NCBI RefSeq assembly: GCF_001403875.1
Contig: NZ_LN884299.1
Location: 3,499,674 to 3,563,673 of the forward strand
Origin: Paenibacillus ihumii
GTDB lineage: Bacteria; Bacillota; Bacilli; Paenibacillales; Paenibacillaceae
Length of the DNA stretch: 64,000 nucleotides
Reading direction: 5' to 3'
The translations under genes were made by a program, and so were the position numbers. The notes below the pieces were generated by a model. That model was not told the origin of the DNA. It saw only the letters and a program-made list of their open reading frames with translations, and made no database searches. Numbering within the stretch: position 1 is the stretch's first letter; every line of letters starts with the position of its first letter. Shown here in pieces: positions 33,157 through 41,660 of the stretch.

Positions 33157-33759
33157 TTAATCGTCCAGTGCCGCATAATCTTTATCCTCGACCGGCCGCA
33201 GAAGGTTAGTTACCCCCGTCGCCTCCACCGCTTTGACGATTGCGTAGGCCAGGTATCCGCAGATGAGGGCCGAGCTGACCGCGCGCATGCCATACTTGGC
33301 GATGAGCAGCCAGGTCGGATAATCCTGAATGTATCCGTAATAAATGTCAGGAATCAACGAGCCTGCCGCTGCGGCTATTCCAGCCAAAGCCGCCACGGAC
33401 GCCGAATAGTTCTTATAGCGGAAGGCCGCGAAGACCAGCTCGGCGCCCAGACCTTGGAGCACGCTGTACATGACGAGCTGAATTCCCCATTCGCTTCCGA
33501 ACAATATCGAGACATGCGCCGCTGCAATCTCGGCGATCAGCGCCACGCCAGGCTTGCGGATCAATAAAAATACAAGCGTAGCTGCCATGAACCACATGCC
33601 ATAGACGAGCTCATCCGCCTGCGGAAAAAATGAGAATAAATTATAGACCGCGCTCCAGAAATAATATACGACGCCTAGTACAAGCGACACTAGAATCGTC
33701 ACGAGCAAATCGCTGAGCTTTAATCCTCGGCTGCCCCTTTTTTGAACTGCTTCCTGCAT
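33157..33759 (-). CDS. ykoE: ECF transporter substrate-specific component (YkoE-like, thiamine/HMP)
   Basis: A 200-residue membrane protein with about six hydrophobic spans (LLVTILVSLVLGVVYYFW, LVYGMWFMAATLVFLLI, VAALAGIAAAAGSLIPDI, AVSSALICGYLAYAIV). It fits the YkoE S-component family, thought to bind thiamine or hydroxymethylpyrimidine. I chose the second ATG (33759), 8 bases after GGGGAG; the first touches that site. It is the first gene of the three-gene operon behind a TPP riboswitch. Confidence 0.88.
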   Translation of the reverse strand: MQEAVQKRGSRGLKLSDLLVTILVSLVLGVVYYFWSAVYNLFSFFPQADELVYGMWFMAATLVFLLIRKPGVALIAEIAAAHVSILFGSEWGIQLVMYSVLQGLGAELVFAAFRYKNYSASVAALAGIAAAAGSLIPDIYYGYIQDYPTWLLIAKYGMRAVSSALICGYLAYAIVKAVEATGVTNLLRPVEDKDYAALDD

Positions 33760-33810
33760 TACGTTCATCTCCCCTTCTTCTTGCTCCTTGAAATAGTATG
33801 GCTAAAAAAC

Positions 33811-33838
33811 AAAAAAACCGCTGGATATGCTCAGGCGG
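33811..33838 (-). terminator. Attenuator of the TPP riboswitch
   Basis: On the minus strand CCGCCTG...CAGCGG forms a short stem followed by TTTTTTTG, between the aptamer and the ykoE ribosome site. It is the expected OFF-state terminator when TPP is bound. Confidence 0.8.
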
Positions 33839-33865
33839 CTGTATGAGTCCATAGGCACGAGAAAA

Positions 33866-33960
33866 CCTTGAACGGCGGATTATCTACGCTGGCATTATCC
33901 AGATCAGATTAACGGTCAGCAGCGGATTATGCTGCTATCTCAGCCTGATTGCCTCAAGCT
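33866..33960 (-). ncRNA. TPP riboswitch (THI element)
   Basis: The minus strand contains the conserved thi-box parts in order: CAGGCTGAGATAGCAGC (33926-33946 region) and CTGATCTGGATAATGCCAGC (33888-33908 region). CTTGA and TCAAG at the two ends can form the closing P1 stem. It precedes ykoE by about 100 bases with a terminator between, so it should shut transcription of ykoEDC when thiamine pyrophosphate is plentiful. Confidence 0.95.
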
Positions 33961-34158
33961 CCCGTATCACTATGCGATTGACTTAACCATACAACAAGAG
34001 CTGCTGTGCTAGCAAGCATTATTTAATTATTACAGCTTCGTTGTTGATTTAGATTGCATTATATGTCAATATAATTCGGAAATAGAAAACGGAGATAGGA
34101 AACGGAAATAGAAAGCGGAAACGTAAATTGTTCAGCAAAGGAATTAGGGGGAACCGAT

Positions 34159-34989
34159 TTGACCGCAAAATGGATGAAATGGATGACAGAACTTACCTCC
34201 CGGAAGTGGATCTCCCGGCTAATAGGCCGGTTTTCGCACTCGGAAGTAAGCCGGCTCCTTATACCGGCCTTCGCCAAATCCTATGGCATCCCGCTGCATG
34301 AAGCCGAGAAGGACATGAAGGAATATCGGACACTGAACGAATTCTTCACCCGCAGACTTAAGCCGGATATGCGTCCGATTCACTCCCTGCCGGAAGGGTT
34401 AATCAGTCCCGTCGATGCGTTAATTACGGCTATGGGGGATATTCAAGCAGGAACCATTCTTAACGTCAAAGGCCAGGACTACTCTCTGGAGGAGCTGCTC
34501 AATTATTCCCCGCGTACGGAAACCTACAATCATGGGTACTTCTTCGTGCTATACCTGAGTCCGACCGATTATCACCGCATCCACGCCCCCGTAACGGGAC
34601 GCAAGCTGGAGAGCGATCATATCAAAGGGAAAGTCTATCCCGTCAACGATTTCGGAATGAGGAACATGCGTAAAGTGCTCAGCCGGAATGAACGGCTCAT
34701 CACTTATATTTCCCATGACCTTGGCGAAGTCGCCGTCGTTAAAGTAGGCGCTATGAACGTAAGCAGCATTAAGTATACAGATGCCCAGGCGAAGCTGTGG
34801 AACCGAGGAGACGACTTAGCGTATTTCGAATTCGGATCGACCGTTGTCCTGCTTATCGAGAATGGCACATTTGAGCCGCTTCCAGAGCTTGCAGCAGGCT
34901 GCAAGGTGAAAATGGGCGAACCTCTGGGAAGATTCCGCACCGCCGGCAATACCAGACGCGGCGCCGCGGACACATCTCGTTCTGATTAA
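34159..34989 (+). CDS. psd: Phosphatidylserine decarboxylase proenzyme
   Basis: A 276-residue membrane-associated enzyme making phosphatidylethanolamine. Family blocks are TLNEFFTRRLKPDMRPI near 58, ISPVDALI near 82 (with catalytic Asp), LSPTDYHRIHAPVTG near 132 (His), and FGSTVVLLIENG near 230, where self-cleavage between Gly and Ser makes the pyruvoyl group. TTG start at 34159, 7 bases after AGGGGG. No pssA is adjacent. A GC-rich hairpin follows. Confidence 0.95.
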   Translation: MTAKWMKWMTELTSRKWISRLIGRFSHSEVSRLLIPAFAKSYGIPLHEAEKDMKEYRTLNEFFTRRLKPDMRPIHSLPEGLISPVDALITAMGDIQAGTILNVKGQDYSLEELLNYSPRTETYNHGYFFVLYLSPTDYHRIHAPVTGRKLESDHIKGKVYPVNDFGMRNMRKVLSRNERLITYISHDLGEVAVVKVGAMNVSSIKYTDAQAKLWNRGDDLAYFEFGSTVVLLIENGTFEPLPELAAGCKVKMGEPLGRFRTAGNTRRGAADTSRSD

Positions 34990-34997
34990 CACGAAAC

Positions 34998-35043
34998 AAG
35001 AGGAGCAGGCCGTCCCCTGGTACTGGGGACGGCCTGCCCTCTT
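34998..35043 (+). terminator. Hairpin after psd
   Basis: AAGAGGAGCAGGCCGTCCCC pairs with GGGGACGGCCTGCCCTCTT with one bulge, a very stable stem. No T run follows at once, so it may stabilise the mRNA rather than terminate. The 260 bases from here to the IS element hold no gene that I can see. Confidence 0.6.
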
Positions 35044-35356
35044 AGGATAGCCTGCCCCTTTTAGAACCGCCTGCTCCTCTTAGGATATAATTTATGCAAG
35101 TTATGTTGAACGCTTTGAAAGTATCTAAATGTAATACATACACTTAGTCAAGTGATATTTGCCGTGTCAGGGAAAGATAACTGCAATACCTACAATTCAT
35201 TTCGGACTATTACGACGATTTGATCCAAACAAGCCAAACTAACAGCATAAATTCCATTTAGGACAAACATATTTATAAAAAGTGCTTAGCTAGTTGCTTA
35301 AAACGGTTCAACCCCCTAAGTTTGGACACTTTCCACATCATACTTAGGAAATCACA

Positions 35357-36283
35357 TTATAGCGCAATTTTCTTTGGGTTAATCAAGCCCGCGGTGACTA
35401 AACGCAAGTATTCCTTGGGCGGCCAATCGTAGAGACTGCCGTGGATGCGTTCTGTGTTGTAGTATCGAATAAATCGGTCGACCACTGCAAAAGCCTCTTC
35501 GTAGGTTTCAAAACAATTCCGCTGGTAGCATTCTTGCTCTACAATGCTGTGGTACGACTCAATAAAAGCATTCTTGTTTGGCGTTTGGTTGGCGATCCTT
35601 TCATGCTCTAACCCCGCTTGCTCGCAAAAGGCATGGAACGCTTTGCTAATGAACTGCGGCCCATTATCCGTCCGGATCACCAACTTGTGTTCTTGTTCGT
35701 GGATTCTACGTTTAAAAAGCGCCTTCTGGATCGTACGCAAAATGTCTTCTGTGCTGCAGACCTTTCCACGGTAATGGGCGACAATGCTCCGGTCAAACAC
35801 GTCAATGATGCTGGCCAGGTAGAAATGTCGGCGTTTGCCGGCTACGTAACCATACTTAATATCCATTTGCCATAGCTGGTTTGGTCCGCTCACAATACGG
35901 TTATTGGCGAGCTTTTTAGGTACGGGGTTTTTCAACTCTCGCTGTGGATGGAGAATCCCCATTTCTTTGCAGAGACGGTAGGTCTTCTTTTTGTTAATAA
36001 TTAGCCGGTATTTTCGCCGCAACAACGTCGTCAGCTTCCGATAGCCGAAGGCAGCGTTAAGGCCTTGAATCAAGCGTCTGAGGTATCCTTTAATGCGAGC
36101 ATCTCCTACCTTTTTTCCATCCTTGTCATAGGAGAAGCCTGGAACAGGCCGACCGCTGCTGACTGGCTGCTGGCGTTCAGGATGCTTTAGGCGATAGTAG
36201 TAACTTGAACGTGGGACTCCACATAGAAGGAGCACCTTTTGAACGGGATACCCTTGCTGAATCCAATAGATAGCTACTTCCAA
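35357..36283 (-). CDS. IS3-family transposase OrfB (DDE integrase domain)
   Basis: A 308-residue product with HTH_21-like region (DARIKGYLRRLIQGLNAAFGY) and rve core. The DDE residues are visible in WQMDIKYG (first Asp), IRTDNGPQF (second Asp) and NAFIESYHS (Glu), with the IS3-typical spacing to Glu of about 35 residues. A TTG at 36283 can start it, but it is most likely made as a fusion through -1 frameshifting on A9 at 36293-36301 in orfA. Confidence 0.93.
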   Translation of the reverse strand: MEVAIYWIQQGYPVQKVLLLCGVPRSSYYYRLKHPERQQPVSSGRPVPGFSYDKDGKKVGDARIKGYLRRLIQGLNAAFGYRKLTTLLRRKYRLIINKKKTYRLCKEMGILHPQRELKNPVPKKLANNRIVSGPNQLWQMDIKYGYVAGKRRHFYLASIIDVFDRSIVAHYRGKVCSTEDILRTIQKALFKRRIHEQEHKLVIRTDNGPQFISKAFHAFCEQAGLEHERIANQTPNKNAFIESYHSIVEQECYQRNCFETYEEAFAVVDRFIRYYNTERIHGSLYDWPPKEYLRLVTAGLINPKKIAL

Positions 36284-36618
36284 TCGGGATACTTTTTTTT
36301 TACCAGGTCTCGTAGAATGCTGTTCTCGAGCTCTTTTTCGCCTAGTAGCTTCATGGCATCGTTGTATTTCTTCTCTAGTTCCTTGAAATTGGCTGCATCC
36401 TGCTTCATTTTTTCTGCATCGTTTTGCTTCTTTTTCATAAGGTCACCCACCTCATCTTGATACTGGCGAACCCACTGGCTTAACGTTCTAGGAGACATTC
36501 CATGCTTCCGGGCTACTATCTCCGTCCGATAACCCGAGAGCACCTCTACCACAAGCTCCTTCTTCGTTTCATTGGGGCACCTAAATCGTCTTTTCATGGA
36601 TTCTAACTCCTCACTCAT
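36274..36618 (-). CDS. IS3-family transposase OrfA (HTH)
   Basis: A 114-residue HTH_Tnp_1 protein: TKKELVVEVLSGYRTEIVAR and GMSPRTLSQWVRQYQDEV form the helix-turn-helix, followed by a long coiled coil rich in Lys and Glu. The frame ends just after the A9 run, overlapping orfB by 10 bases. A later ATG (36597) is an alternative start. Confidence 0.88.
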   Translation of the reverse strand: MSEELESMKRRFRCPNETKKELVVEVLSGYRTEIVARKHGMSPRTLSQWVRQYQDEVGDLMKKKQNDAEKMKQDAANFKELEKKYNDAMKLLGEKELENSILRDLVKKKYPDWK

Positions 36619-36765
36619 TTTAGTGTATCTGAGGTGGATTAGAGTGTCCAATTGGATTAGGGGGCTAAATAGAAAATACATCTAGGATTCGAATTCACTA
36701 TCAAATCGGGCTGGCTGGATATAATCATCTTCTATGTTACACCTATGGTACACCTTTGGTACACA

Positions 36766-37665
36766 TTACTTCACCGCGATCGTACCGATTTCGGATTGGA
36801 GCAGGATCTCTCCCCCGCCTCCATTGATTTCAGTGGTTCCTTTCTGGGTGCCAATAATTCCCCCAACCTCGCTCTTGGTGACAAGTGTGCATTGTACAGC
36901 ATCGTCCAAGTTGAATTCGATATTGCCGACCTCCGTCTTGGCGTTTAGCCGGCTTTGCTCGTTCATTTCCAATATATGAATTTCGACGCTGCCAGTAGAA
37001 GTACGTATGGATGATTCCCCTGCTATGCGGGCATTGTCTAGTCGGATCTGCCCGACGTCGCTTTGAATGTCAAAGCTTCCCGCCAAGTCATGAAGCTCAA
37101 CGATTCCAACATCATTGCTGATATCGTAGTTATCGAGCGATGCTGGGACTTCAATTGCATAATCGATCATAAAATCAGAAATCCCGTATTTTTTATGCGC
37201 CCACTTCCATAAGCTCGTATTTTGATCATCCTTTGGATGGGCCACGACCCGAAGCTGGCCGTCTTTCTCTATAACGGACACCTCCGCCTGATCCAGGATT
37301 TGCTGCCTATTCTCCGGCATCGTTAATTTAGCGAACCAAATCGTTGCATTAACGCGGATTTCATTCCCCTCATAGCCACTGATTAGGATATTGCCGACCG
37401 CATGCTCCAGACTGAGCTTCGATGCTTCGCCCGCTTCGTAAGCCGCCGATATATCACGAGACATTCCGGCCTCTGTTCTTCTTTGCTCGAGTTTATCGGC
37501 GACATGGATCACCGATTGCTCCAGCGAGCTTGCGGCCTGGCCGATCGCTTCCTCGGTTTTGTCCTGTATGCTGCTGCATCCGGCCAGCACGACCAACGTG
37601 ACGGCCGCCGCAGTCATCGTGATTGAGTTCAGCCTGCTCCTGCTTTTGCTTCTTGTGCGATTCAT
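36766..37665 (-). CDS. DUF4097-type putative adhesin lipoprotein
   Basis: A 299-residue protein with a lipobox LAGC (Cys30) after a basic, hydrophobic signal. From about residue 80 on it repeats short beta strands (VGNILISGY, VGIVELHDL, VGQIRLDNA, TGSVEIHIL, VGNIEFNL, VGGIIGTQ), the beta-solenoid pattern of DUF4097 / 'putative adhesin' proteins. It should sit on the outer face of the membrane. Function in Paenibacillus is unknown. Two copies of a 24-base element lie upstream and may control it. Confidence 0.83.
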   Translation of the reverse strand: MNRTRSKSRSRLNSITMTAAAVTLVVLAGCSSIQDKTEEAIGQAASSLEQSVIHVADKLEQRRTEAGMSRDISAAYEAGEASKLSLEHAVGNILISGYEGNEIRVNATIWFAKLTMPENRQQILDQAEVSVIEKDGQLRVVAHPKDDQNTSLWKWAHKKYGISDFMIDYAIEVPASLDNYDISNDVGIVELHDLAGSFDIQSDVGQIRLDNARIAGESSIRTSTGSVEIHILEMNEQSRLNAKTEVGNIEFNLDDAVQCTLVTKSEVGGIIGTQKGTTEINGGGGEILLQSEIGTIAVK

Positions 37666-37705
37666 AATTCAACTTCCTCCTGTGATAAATTTCCGTTGGG
37701 TACAC

Positions 37706-37787
37706 AGAGTACATAGTGTAATTGGTATATTTCGACTTCCTTTATCGACATACGCTGGTACGAAGAGTACATAGTGTAATTGGTATA
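37706..37787. repeat. Two copies of a 24-base direct repeat upstream of the lipoprotein gene
   Basis: AGAGTACATAGTGTAATTGG continues to TATA at 37706-37729 and again at 37764-37787; TAATTGGTATACGG is repeated once more at 37791 with a 13-base period. The repeats lie 40-130 bases before the lipoprotein start, on the minus strand side, so they could be operator or promoter duplications. TACACTATGTA inside is a partial palindrome. Confidence 0.8.
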
Positions 37788-37950
37788 CGGTAATTGGTAT
37801 ACGGTATATGTAACGCAATAAGCGTTCCCCCTAGGGTGCTCTCTTTATTGTACCGGATTAAAAATACGACTCCACGGACTGGAGACCGGAGTTATCCCAG
37901 ACCTGAGCCCAGGATGTTATCTTGCTTGCACGGCCAACTTGCAGATAGGC

Positions 37951-38055
37951 TGCCCTGCATATGTTGCCCTGCATATGTTGCCCTGCATATGTTGCCCTAT
38001 ATATGCTGCCCTGCATAAGTTAACCGCATATATTACCCGCATATGCTGCCCTGCT
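37951..38055. repeat. 14-bp tandem repeat, about seven copies
   Basis: The unit TGCCCTGCATATGT repeats from 37951 with a strict 14-base step for five copies (37951, 37965, 37979, 37993, 38007) and then decays. It is in the noncoding 600-base stretch 37666-38270, which holds no convincing gene except the repeats and a terminator. Confidence 0.85.
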
Positions 38056-38229
38056 ACAGAAGGTTGCCCCGCTTCGGCCCGGGACTAAGCAGGCTTCAGA
38101 AGCAAGCCAGCCTTTCCCTCCTCCATGAATCAGCCCAAGGGAGCAGGCCGTATTAAACGAATCAGCAGCCTAAATTCGGGATTAGAGCTAGACCAATAAA
38201 GTTGTGCACAGCCTCCTGTGAAAATTAAA

Positions 38230-38260
38230 AAAGCAGCCGGCTGCTTGGGCCGCTGCTTCG
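38230..38260 (-). terminator. Terminator of the small gene at 38271
   Basis: On the minus strand AGCAGCGGC and GCCGGCTGCT pair with one bulge and are followed by TTTTTT. It lies 10 bases past the TAG of the small frame and so supports that gene. Confidence 0.7.
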
Positions 38261-38270
38261 ATTTACCATG

Positions 38271-38411
38271 CTATATTAAACTATAAGTTTTAGAACCAAT
38301 AATCTCCTTCGAGACCGGATACTCTGCTGCGACGTATACGATTTCGAAATATGTTGCTGCCAGCCGATACACACTGACGGCTGCGAATCCGCCGTCTTTG
38401 TCCCATTGCAT
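38271..38411 (-). CDS. Small protein of 46 residues, unrecognised
   Basis: The frame starts at ATG 38411 just after GGGAGGTGAC and reads MQWDKDGGFAAVSVYRLAAT, then YFEIVYVAAEYP, ending SLI. It has alternating hydrophobic residues as in a small beta structure. A second ATG two codons on, in another frame, has better spacing (9 bases after GGAGG) but gives a random-looking Arg-rich peptide. The strong ribosome site and the terminator right behind argue that something is made here. Family unknown. Confidence 0.5.
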   Translation of the reverse strand: MQWDKDGGFAAVSVYRLAATYFEIVYVAAEYPVSKEIIGSKTYSLI

Positions 38412-38506
38412 GTCACCTCCCTTCAAGACGTAAATCTAAATCCCTTTACCCTTTTGGGAGGCGGTTGAAACATCTTTTTTAAAAAAATTATTAATGATTA
38501 TTGGGT

Positions 38507-39292
38507 CTATCTGATTTCTGAGGGACTCTTTCCGGTATGCTGCTTGAATTGGCGGCTAAAAAAGAATATATCTTTATATCCCAGAGCATCGGCAACCTCG
38601 GTTACGTTCATCCCCGCATGCAGGAGCAAATGCTGGGCACGTTCTATCCTTGATTTAATAATGTAGGCCTGAACCGGCATGCCGATCAATTCCTTGAATT
38701 TCAGGGAGAAATACCGGGGCGAGAGTCCGGCACGTGCCGCCAGGCTGTCCACCTTATGCGGCAGGCCGGGATGCTGCACGACGTAATTGGCCGCCTCCAG
38801 AATGATCTCCGTGAGCTGATTGCTGACCCGTTTTTCCACGGGAATACGGCGTTCCTCGCGAAGCAAATGAATAAGCAGCTGCTTGAGGATCAAGCGGGCC
38901 TCCTCCTCGAAGGCATAAGCCTTAAGCAGAAAAAGCCGCACATACCTGGACAGCATGTATTCAAAATCCAACGTATCCTCCAGCCTGCGATAAGGGCTCG
39001 GGATCTCGGTGACAGGACCCTCCAGATCAAAGTGAATATAAGTCAACACTAGCGGACGCTGCGGATTATGCGTAGCGCTGGTATGATCGCCGCGCCGGAA
39101 CAGGAAGCAGCTCCCTTTGGCGACAGGTATAGGCTCATCATTCAAAATGACCGTCCCTTCCCCGCTCCATACATAGAATAGATCGTAATTCGCTAACGGC
39201 TTATCCCGCTTATGCCATTTCCAGCCCGGCTCGCACACGATTTTCGCAAAAGCCGGCTTTAATATGAACGAGGATGGTGATGCGTGGAGCAT
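38507..39292 (-). CDS. AraC-family transcriptional regulator
   Basis: A 261-residue protein: an N-terminal cupin sensor domain (YDLFYVWSGEGTVILNDEPI, LFRRGDHTSATH) and a C-terminal double HTH (VDSLAARAGLSPRYFSLKFK and VTEVADALGYKDIFFFSRQFKQHTGKSPSEIR). Such cupin AraC proteins usually sense a sugar and activate a neighbouring catabolic operon, but none is next to it. The start at 39292 lies 7 bases after AGGAGGG; the upstream ATG at 39331 has no ribosome site. Confidence 0.92.
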   Translation of the reverse strand: MLHASPSSFILKPAFAKIVCEPGWKWHKRDKPLANYDLFYVWSGEGTVILNDEPIPVAKGSCFLFRRGDHTSATHNPQRPLVLTYIHFDLEGPVTEIPSPYRRLEDTLDFEYMLSRYVRLFLLKAYAFEEEARLILKQLLIHLLREERRIPVEKRVSNQLTEIILEAANYVVQHPGLPHKVDSLAARAGLSPRYFSLKFKELIGMPVQAYIIKSRIERAQHLLLHAGMNVTEVADALGYKDIFFFSRQFKQHTGKSPSEIR

Positions 39293-39351
39293 GTCCTTTC
39301 CCTCCTGAATCAAAGTATCTCTACTGGCCATTTCTGATTATATTATATCGC

Positions 39352-40806
39352 CTACTTGCCCCCGCTTGAAATAACTTTCCACACATCCGCCATGCGCTTT
39401 ATTCCTTCCAAGATTTGTTCACGGTTCAAATGGGCGAAGCAGAAGCATGCCGCCGGCGCCCCAGGCGCCAAGTGATAGATCGAAGCATCCCGAAATTGTA
39501 CGCCGCCTTGCGCCGCCACCGCGCGGAACAGCTCATAATCCTCCACCGTGCCCCGCCAGTGCGCGTAGACATGCATGCCCGCTTGGGAAGGCTGCAGTTC
39601 AAACAGCCTCCCGGCATGCTCCTGCATCATAGCGCGGAACCCCTCCTGCTTCTCCCCATAGTAGCGGCGCATCCTCCGCAGGTGGCGGGCATACTCTCCG
39701 CGCCGCATAAAACGGGCCAGCGCGCGCTGCTCCAGCCTCGCCGGAGACACGGGCTCGTACAGCGCCTTCGCCCGGATCGCCGGCAAGGTAAGGCTCGGCG
39801 GCAGCACGGCATATCCGATGCGAAGCGAGGCGAACATCGTCTTGGAGAAGGAGCCGACATACACGACGCGATCCTCGCGGTCGAGTGCCTTCAACGGCTC
39901 CAGCGGGCGGCCGGCGAAGCGGAACTCGCTGTCATAATCATCTTCGATGATAACCGCGTTCCGGCGGGCCGCCCACGCAAGCAGTTCCCGGCGCCGCGCC
40001 GGGGACAGCACCGCGCCGGTCGGAAACTGCCGACCCGGCGTCACAAACAGCAGCCGCGCGTCCCAGTCGCGCGGCACGATGCCGTCGCCGTCGACTGGAG
40101 CGGCGACAGCAGTGCCTCCGCAGGCGGCAACGGCCCTGGAGATCCCCGTGTAGCACGGGTTCTCCAGCACCGCCGGCTGGCCTTGACCCAGCAGAAGCTG
40201 GGTCAGCAGCATCAGCGCCTGCATCGAGCCATTGAACAGGCAGATCTGCTCCGCATCTGCCGCAATGCCGCGGCTGCGCCTCAGATGAGCTGCGATCGCC
40301 TCGCGCAGCTCAATATCGCCTGCGGCGTCCCCGAGCGCCAGGGAAGCGTTCAGCTCCTCCCTGACGGCAGCGGCGATCGCACTCTTCCACTCGGCGAGCG
40401 GAAATTGCTCCAGGGATGGACCGGCATCGCAGAACGAGATCATGCCCTCCCGGGAGGACCCGGCCTGATCTTCCCTCAATGACTCTGCCACCGCCCTTCC
40501 CCAAGCAGACAGCTCAATCGCCGCTCCCGCGCGCGGCTGTTCCGCCAAGCGAGGCACCGTATGCGATACATAAGTTCCGCTTCCCAGGACTGACCGAATA
40601 TACCCCTCGGCATGCAGCATATCGTAGGCCTGCGAGACGCTGCCGCGAGACATGCCATACATGCCGGCCAACTCGCGCGACGAAGGAAGGCGGGTTCCCT
40701 CCGGAAGCGTCCCCTCATGAATGGCCTCCCGCAGCGCGTGATACAGCGCCAAGTATTTATAGCGATGCGGCTTGCTGTATTTTTCAATCGGAAGGATGAA
40801 ATCCAA
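39352..40806 (-). CDS. MocR-family (GntR HTH + aminotransferase) regulator
   Basis: A 484-residue protein. Residues ~15-80 form a GntR winged helix (YLALYHALREAIHEGTLPEG, LPSSRELAGMYGMSRGSVSQ). The rest is a fold-type I aminotransferase domain with PLP-binding signatures: ENPCYTGISRAV, IIEDDYDSEFRF and YVGSFSKTMFASLRIGY holding the Lys. MocR proteins (GabR, PdxR) use bound PLP as effector and typically control a divergent gene. Here the divergent neighbour is an FMN split-barrel protein, 127 bases away, a likely target. A TTG at 40806 follows GGGGGGG by 5 bases. Confidence 0.92.
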   Translation of the reverse strand: MDFILPIEKYSKPHRYKYLALYHALREAIHEGTLPEGTRLPSSRELAGMYGMSRGSVSQAYDMLHAEGYIRSVLGSGTYVSHTVPRLAEQPRAGAAIELSAWGRAVAESLREDQAGSSREGMISFCDAGPSLEQFPLAEWKSAIAAAVREELNASLALGDAAGDIELREAIAAHLRRSRGIAADAEQICLFNGSMQALMLLTQLLLGQGQPAVLENPCYTGISRAVAACGGTAVAAPVDGDGIVPRDWDARLLFVTPGRQFPTGAVLSPARRRELLAWAARRNAVIIEDDYDSEFRFAGRPLEPLKALDREDRVVYVGSFSKTMFASLRIGYAVLPPSLTLPAIRAKALYEPVSPARLEQRALARFMRRGEYARHLRRMRRYYGEKQEGFRAMMQEHAGRLFELQPSQAGMHVYAHWRGTVEDYELFRAVAAQGGVQFRDASIYHLAPGAPAACFCFAHLNREQILEGIKRMADVWKVISSGGK

Positions 40807-40933
40807 GCATACCCCCCCTCTCTTCCCGTAAAAGTGGACTAATAAAATGAATGTAAATTGGTTCTTTTTTATTGTCAATTAAGCTCATACACTAAACTTC
40901 AAGTCAAGTACAAATAAGTGGAGGGAATTACGA

Positions 40934-41557
40934 ATGAGAAGGAAAGAATTTTCAATGAGCGAAAATGAACAGGAAATTGCCAAATTTCTGCAGGAAATGA
41001 CCTTCGGCTTTCTCGGAACCGTGGGAAGCGACGGCGCATGCAGGGTAACCCCCTTAAATTTTGTATACGGGAACGGTTACTTTTATTTCCATGGCACCCG
41101 TGCCGGGGAGAAAATGAAACATTTAAAAGCAAATTCACAGGTAAGCTTCACGGTGGCCAAGGAGTATGCTATCATTCCTTCCTATTTCACCGATCCGCAG
41201 CTGGCTTGTCCGGCCTCCTCCTATTTCAAAAGCGTCATGGTGCGGGGGCGCGCCGAAATCGTGGAGGATCTGCGGGAAAAGGCCGATGCCTTCACGCTGT
41301 TCATGGAGAAGCTTCAGCCGGAAGGAGGCTACGATCCCATCGACCCGGATGACCAGCGGTACGCCGGGCAATTGAAGGCCGTGGCCCTGTTGCGCATCGT
41401 CCCCGAGGAGATCAGCGCGAAATTCAAATTCGGGCAAAATCTAAAAAACAACAAGTTCGATGATGTTGTCCAGGGCCTCCAGAACAGAAACAGGGATATT
41501 GACCTGGAAGCCGTGGAGCATATGTATAAATACTGCCCTTTCCACAGCGGAAGGTAA
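40934..41557 (+). CDS. Pyridoxamine 5'-phosphate oxidase-like FMN split-barrel protein
   Basis: A 207-residue protein with the split-barrel pattern FGFLGTVGSDGACRVTPLNFVY, FYFHGTRAGEKMKHLKAN and VSFTVAKEY, as in the PNPOx-like/Rv1155-type family. Such proteins bind FMN, F420 or haem and act as small reductases. A PLP-sensing MocR regulator lies opposite, which suggests, but does not prove, a link to vitamin B6. ATG follows GGAGG by 9 bases. Confidence 0.87.
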   Translation: MRRKEFSMSENEQEIAKFLQEMTFGFLGTVGSDGACRVTPLNFVYGNGYFYFHGTRAGEKMKHLKANSQVSFTVAKEYAIIPSYFTDPQLACPASSYFKSVMVRGRAEIVEDLREKADAFTLFMEKLQPEGGYDPIDPDDQRYAGQLKAVALLRIVPEEISAKFKFGQNLKNNKFDDVVQGLQNRNRDIDLEAVEHMYKYCPFHSGR

Positions 41558-41569
41558 AGCATGAAGTCA

Positions 41570-41634
41570 TCGACTCCATAATATCAAAGTGATATAATGT
41601 TAGGCAGTAAATTCGGAAGCTAACCATTATATCA
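41570..41634 (+). promoter_or_regulatory. Sigma-A promoter with overlapping inverted repeat
   Basis: TCGACT (41570-41575), 17 bases, TATAAT (41593-41598). TGATATAATGTTAG (41590-41603), covering the -10, is answered by CTAACCATTATATCA (41620-41634), a 14-pair inverted repeat with one extra base. It may be an operator or a leader hairpin controlling the aminotransferase gene. Confidence 0.65.
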
Positions 41635-41660
41635 AACTGATCGGAAGGATGATTTACGCC

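Larger units (their letters stand above)
35311..36664 (-). mobile_element. IS3-family insertion sequence (IS150-type), apparently intact
   Basis: It holds two overlapping transposase frames plus imperfect terminal inverted repeats: ACCCCCTAAGTTTGGACACT at the left and, on the other strand at the right, GCCCCCTAATCCAATTGGACACT. A 9-base A run at the frame junction is the expected -1 slippage site. The exact ends and target duplication could not be fixed: no clear 3-4-bp repeat flanks the ends as drawn. Confidence 0.88.

Noticed and set aside
37794..38018. Frame of 74 residues running into the 14-bp repeat
   Set aside because: Its Cys-rich C-terminus is only the translated repeat; no ribosome site.
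37951..38055. CRISPR array
   Set aside because: Units are 14 bases, directly adjacent and without unique spacers; no cas genes nearby.
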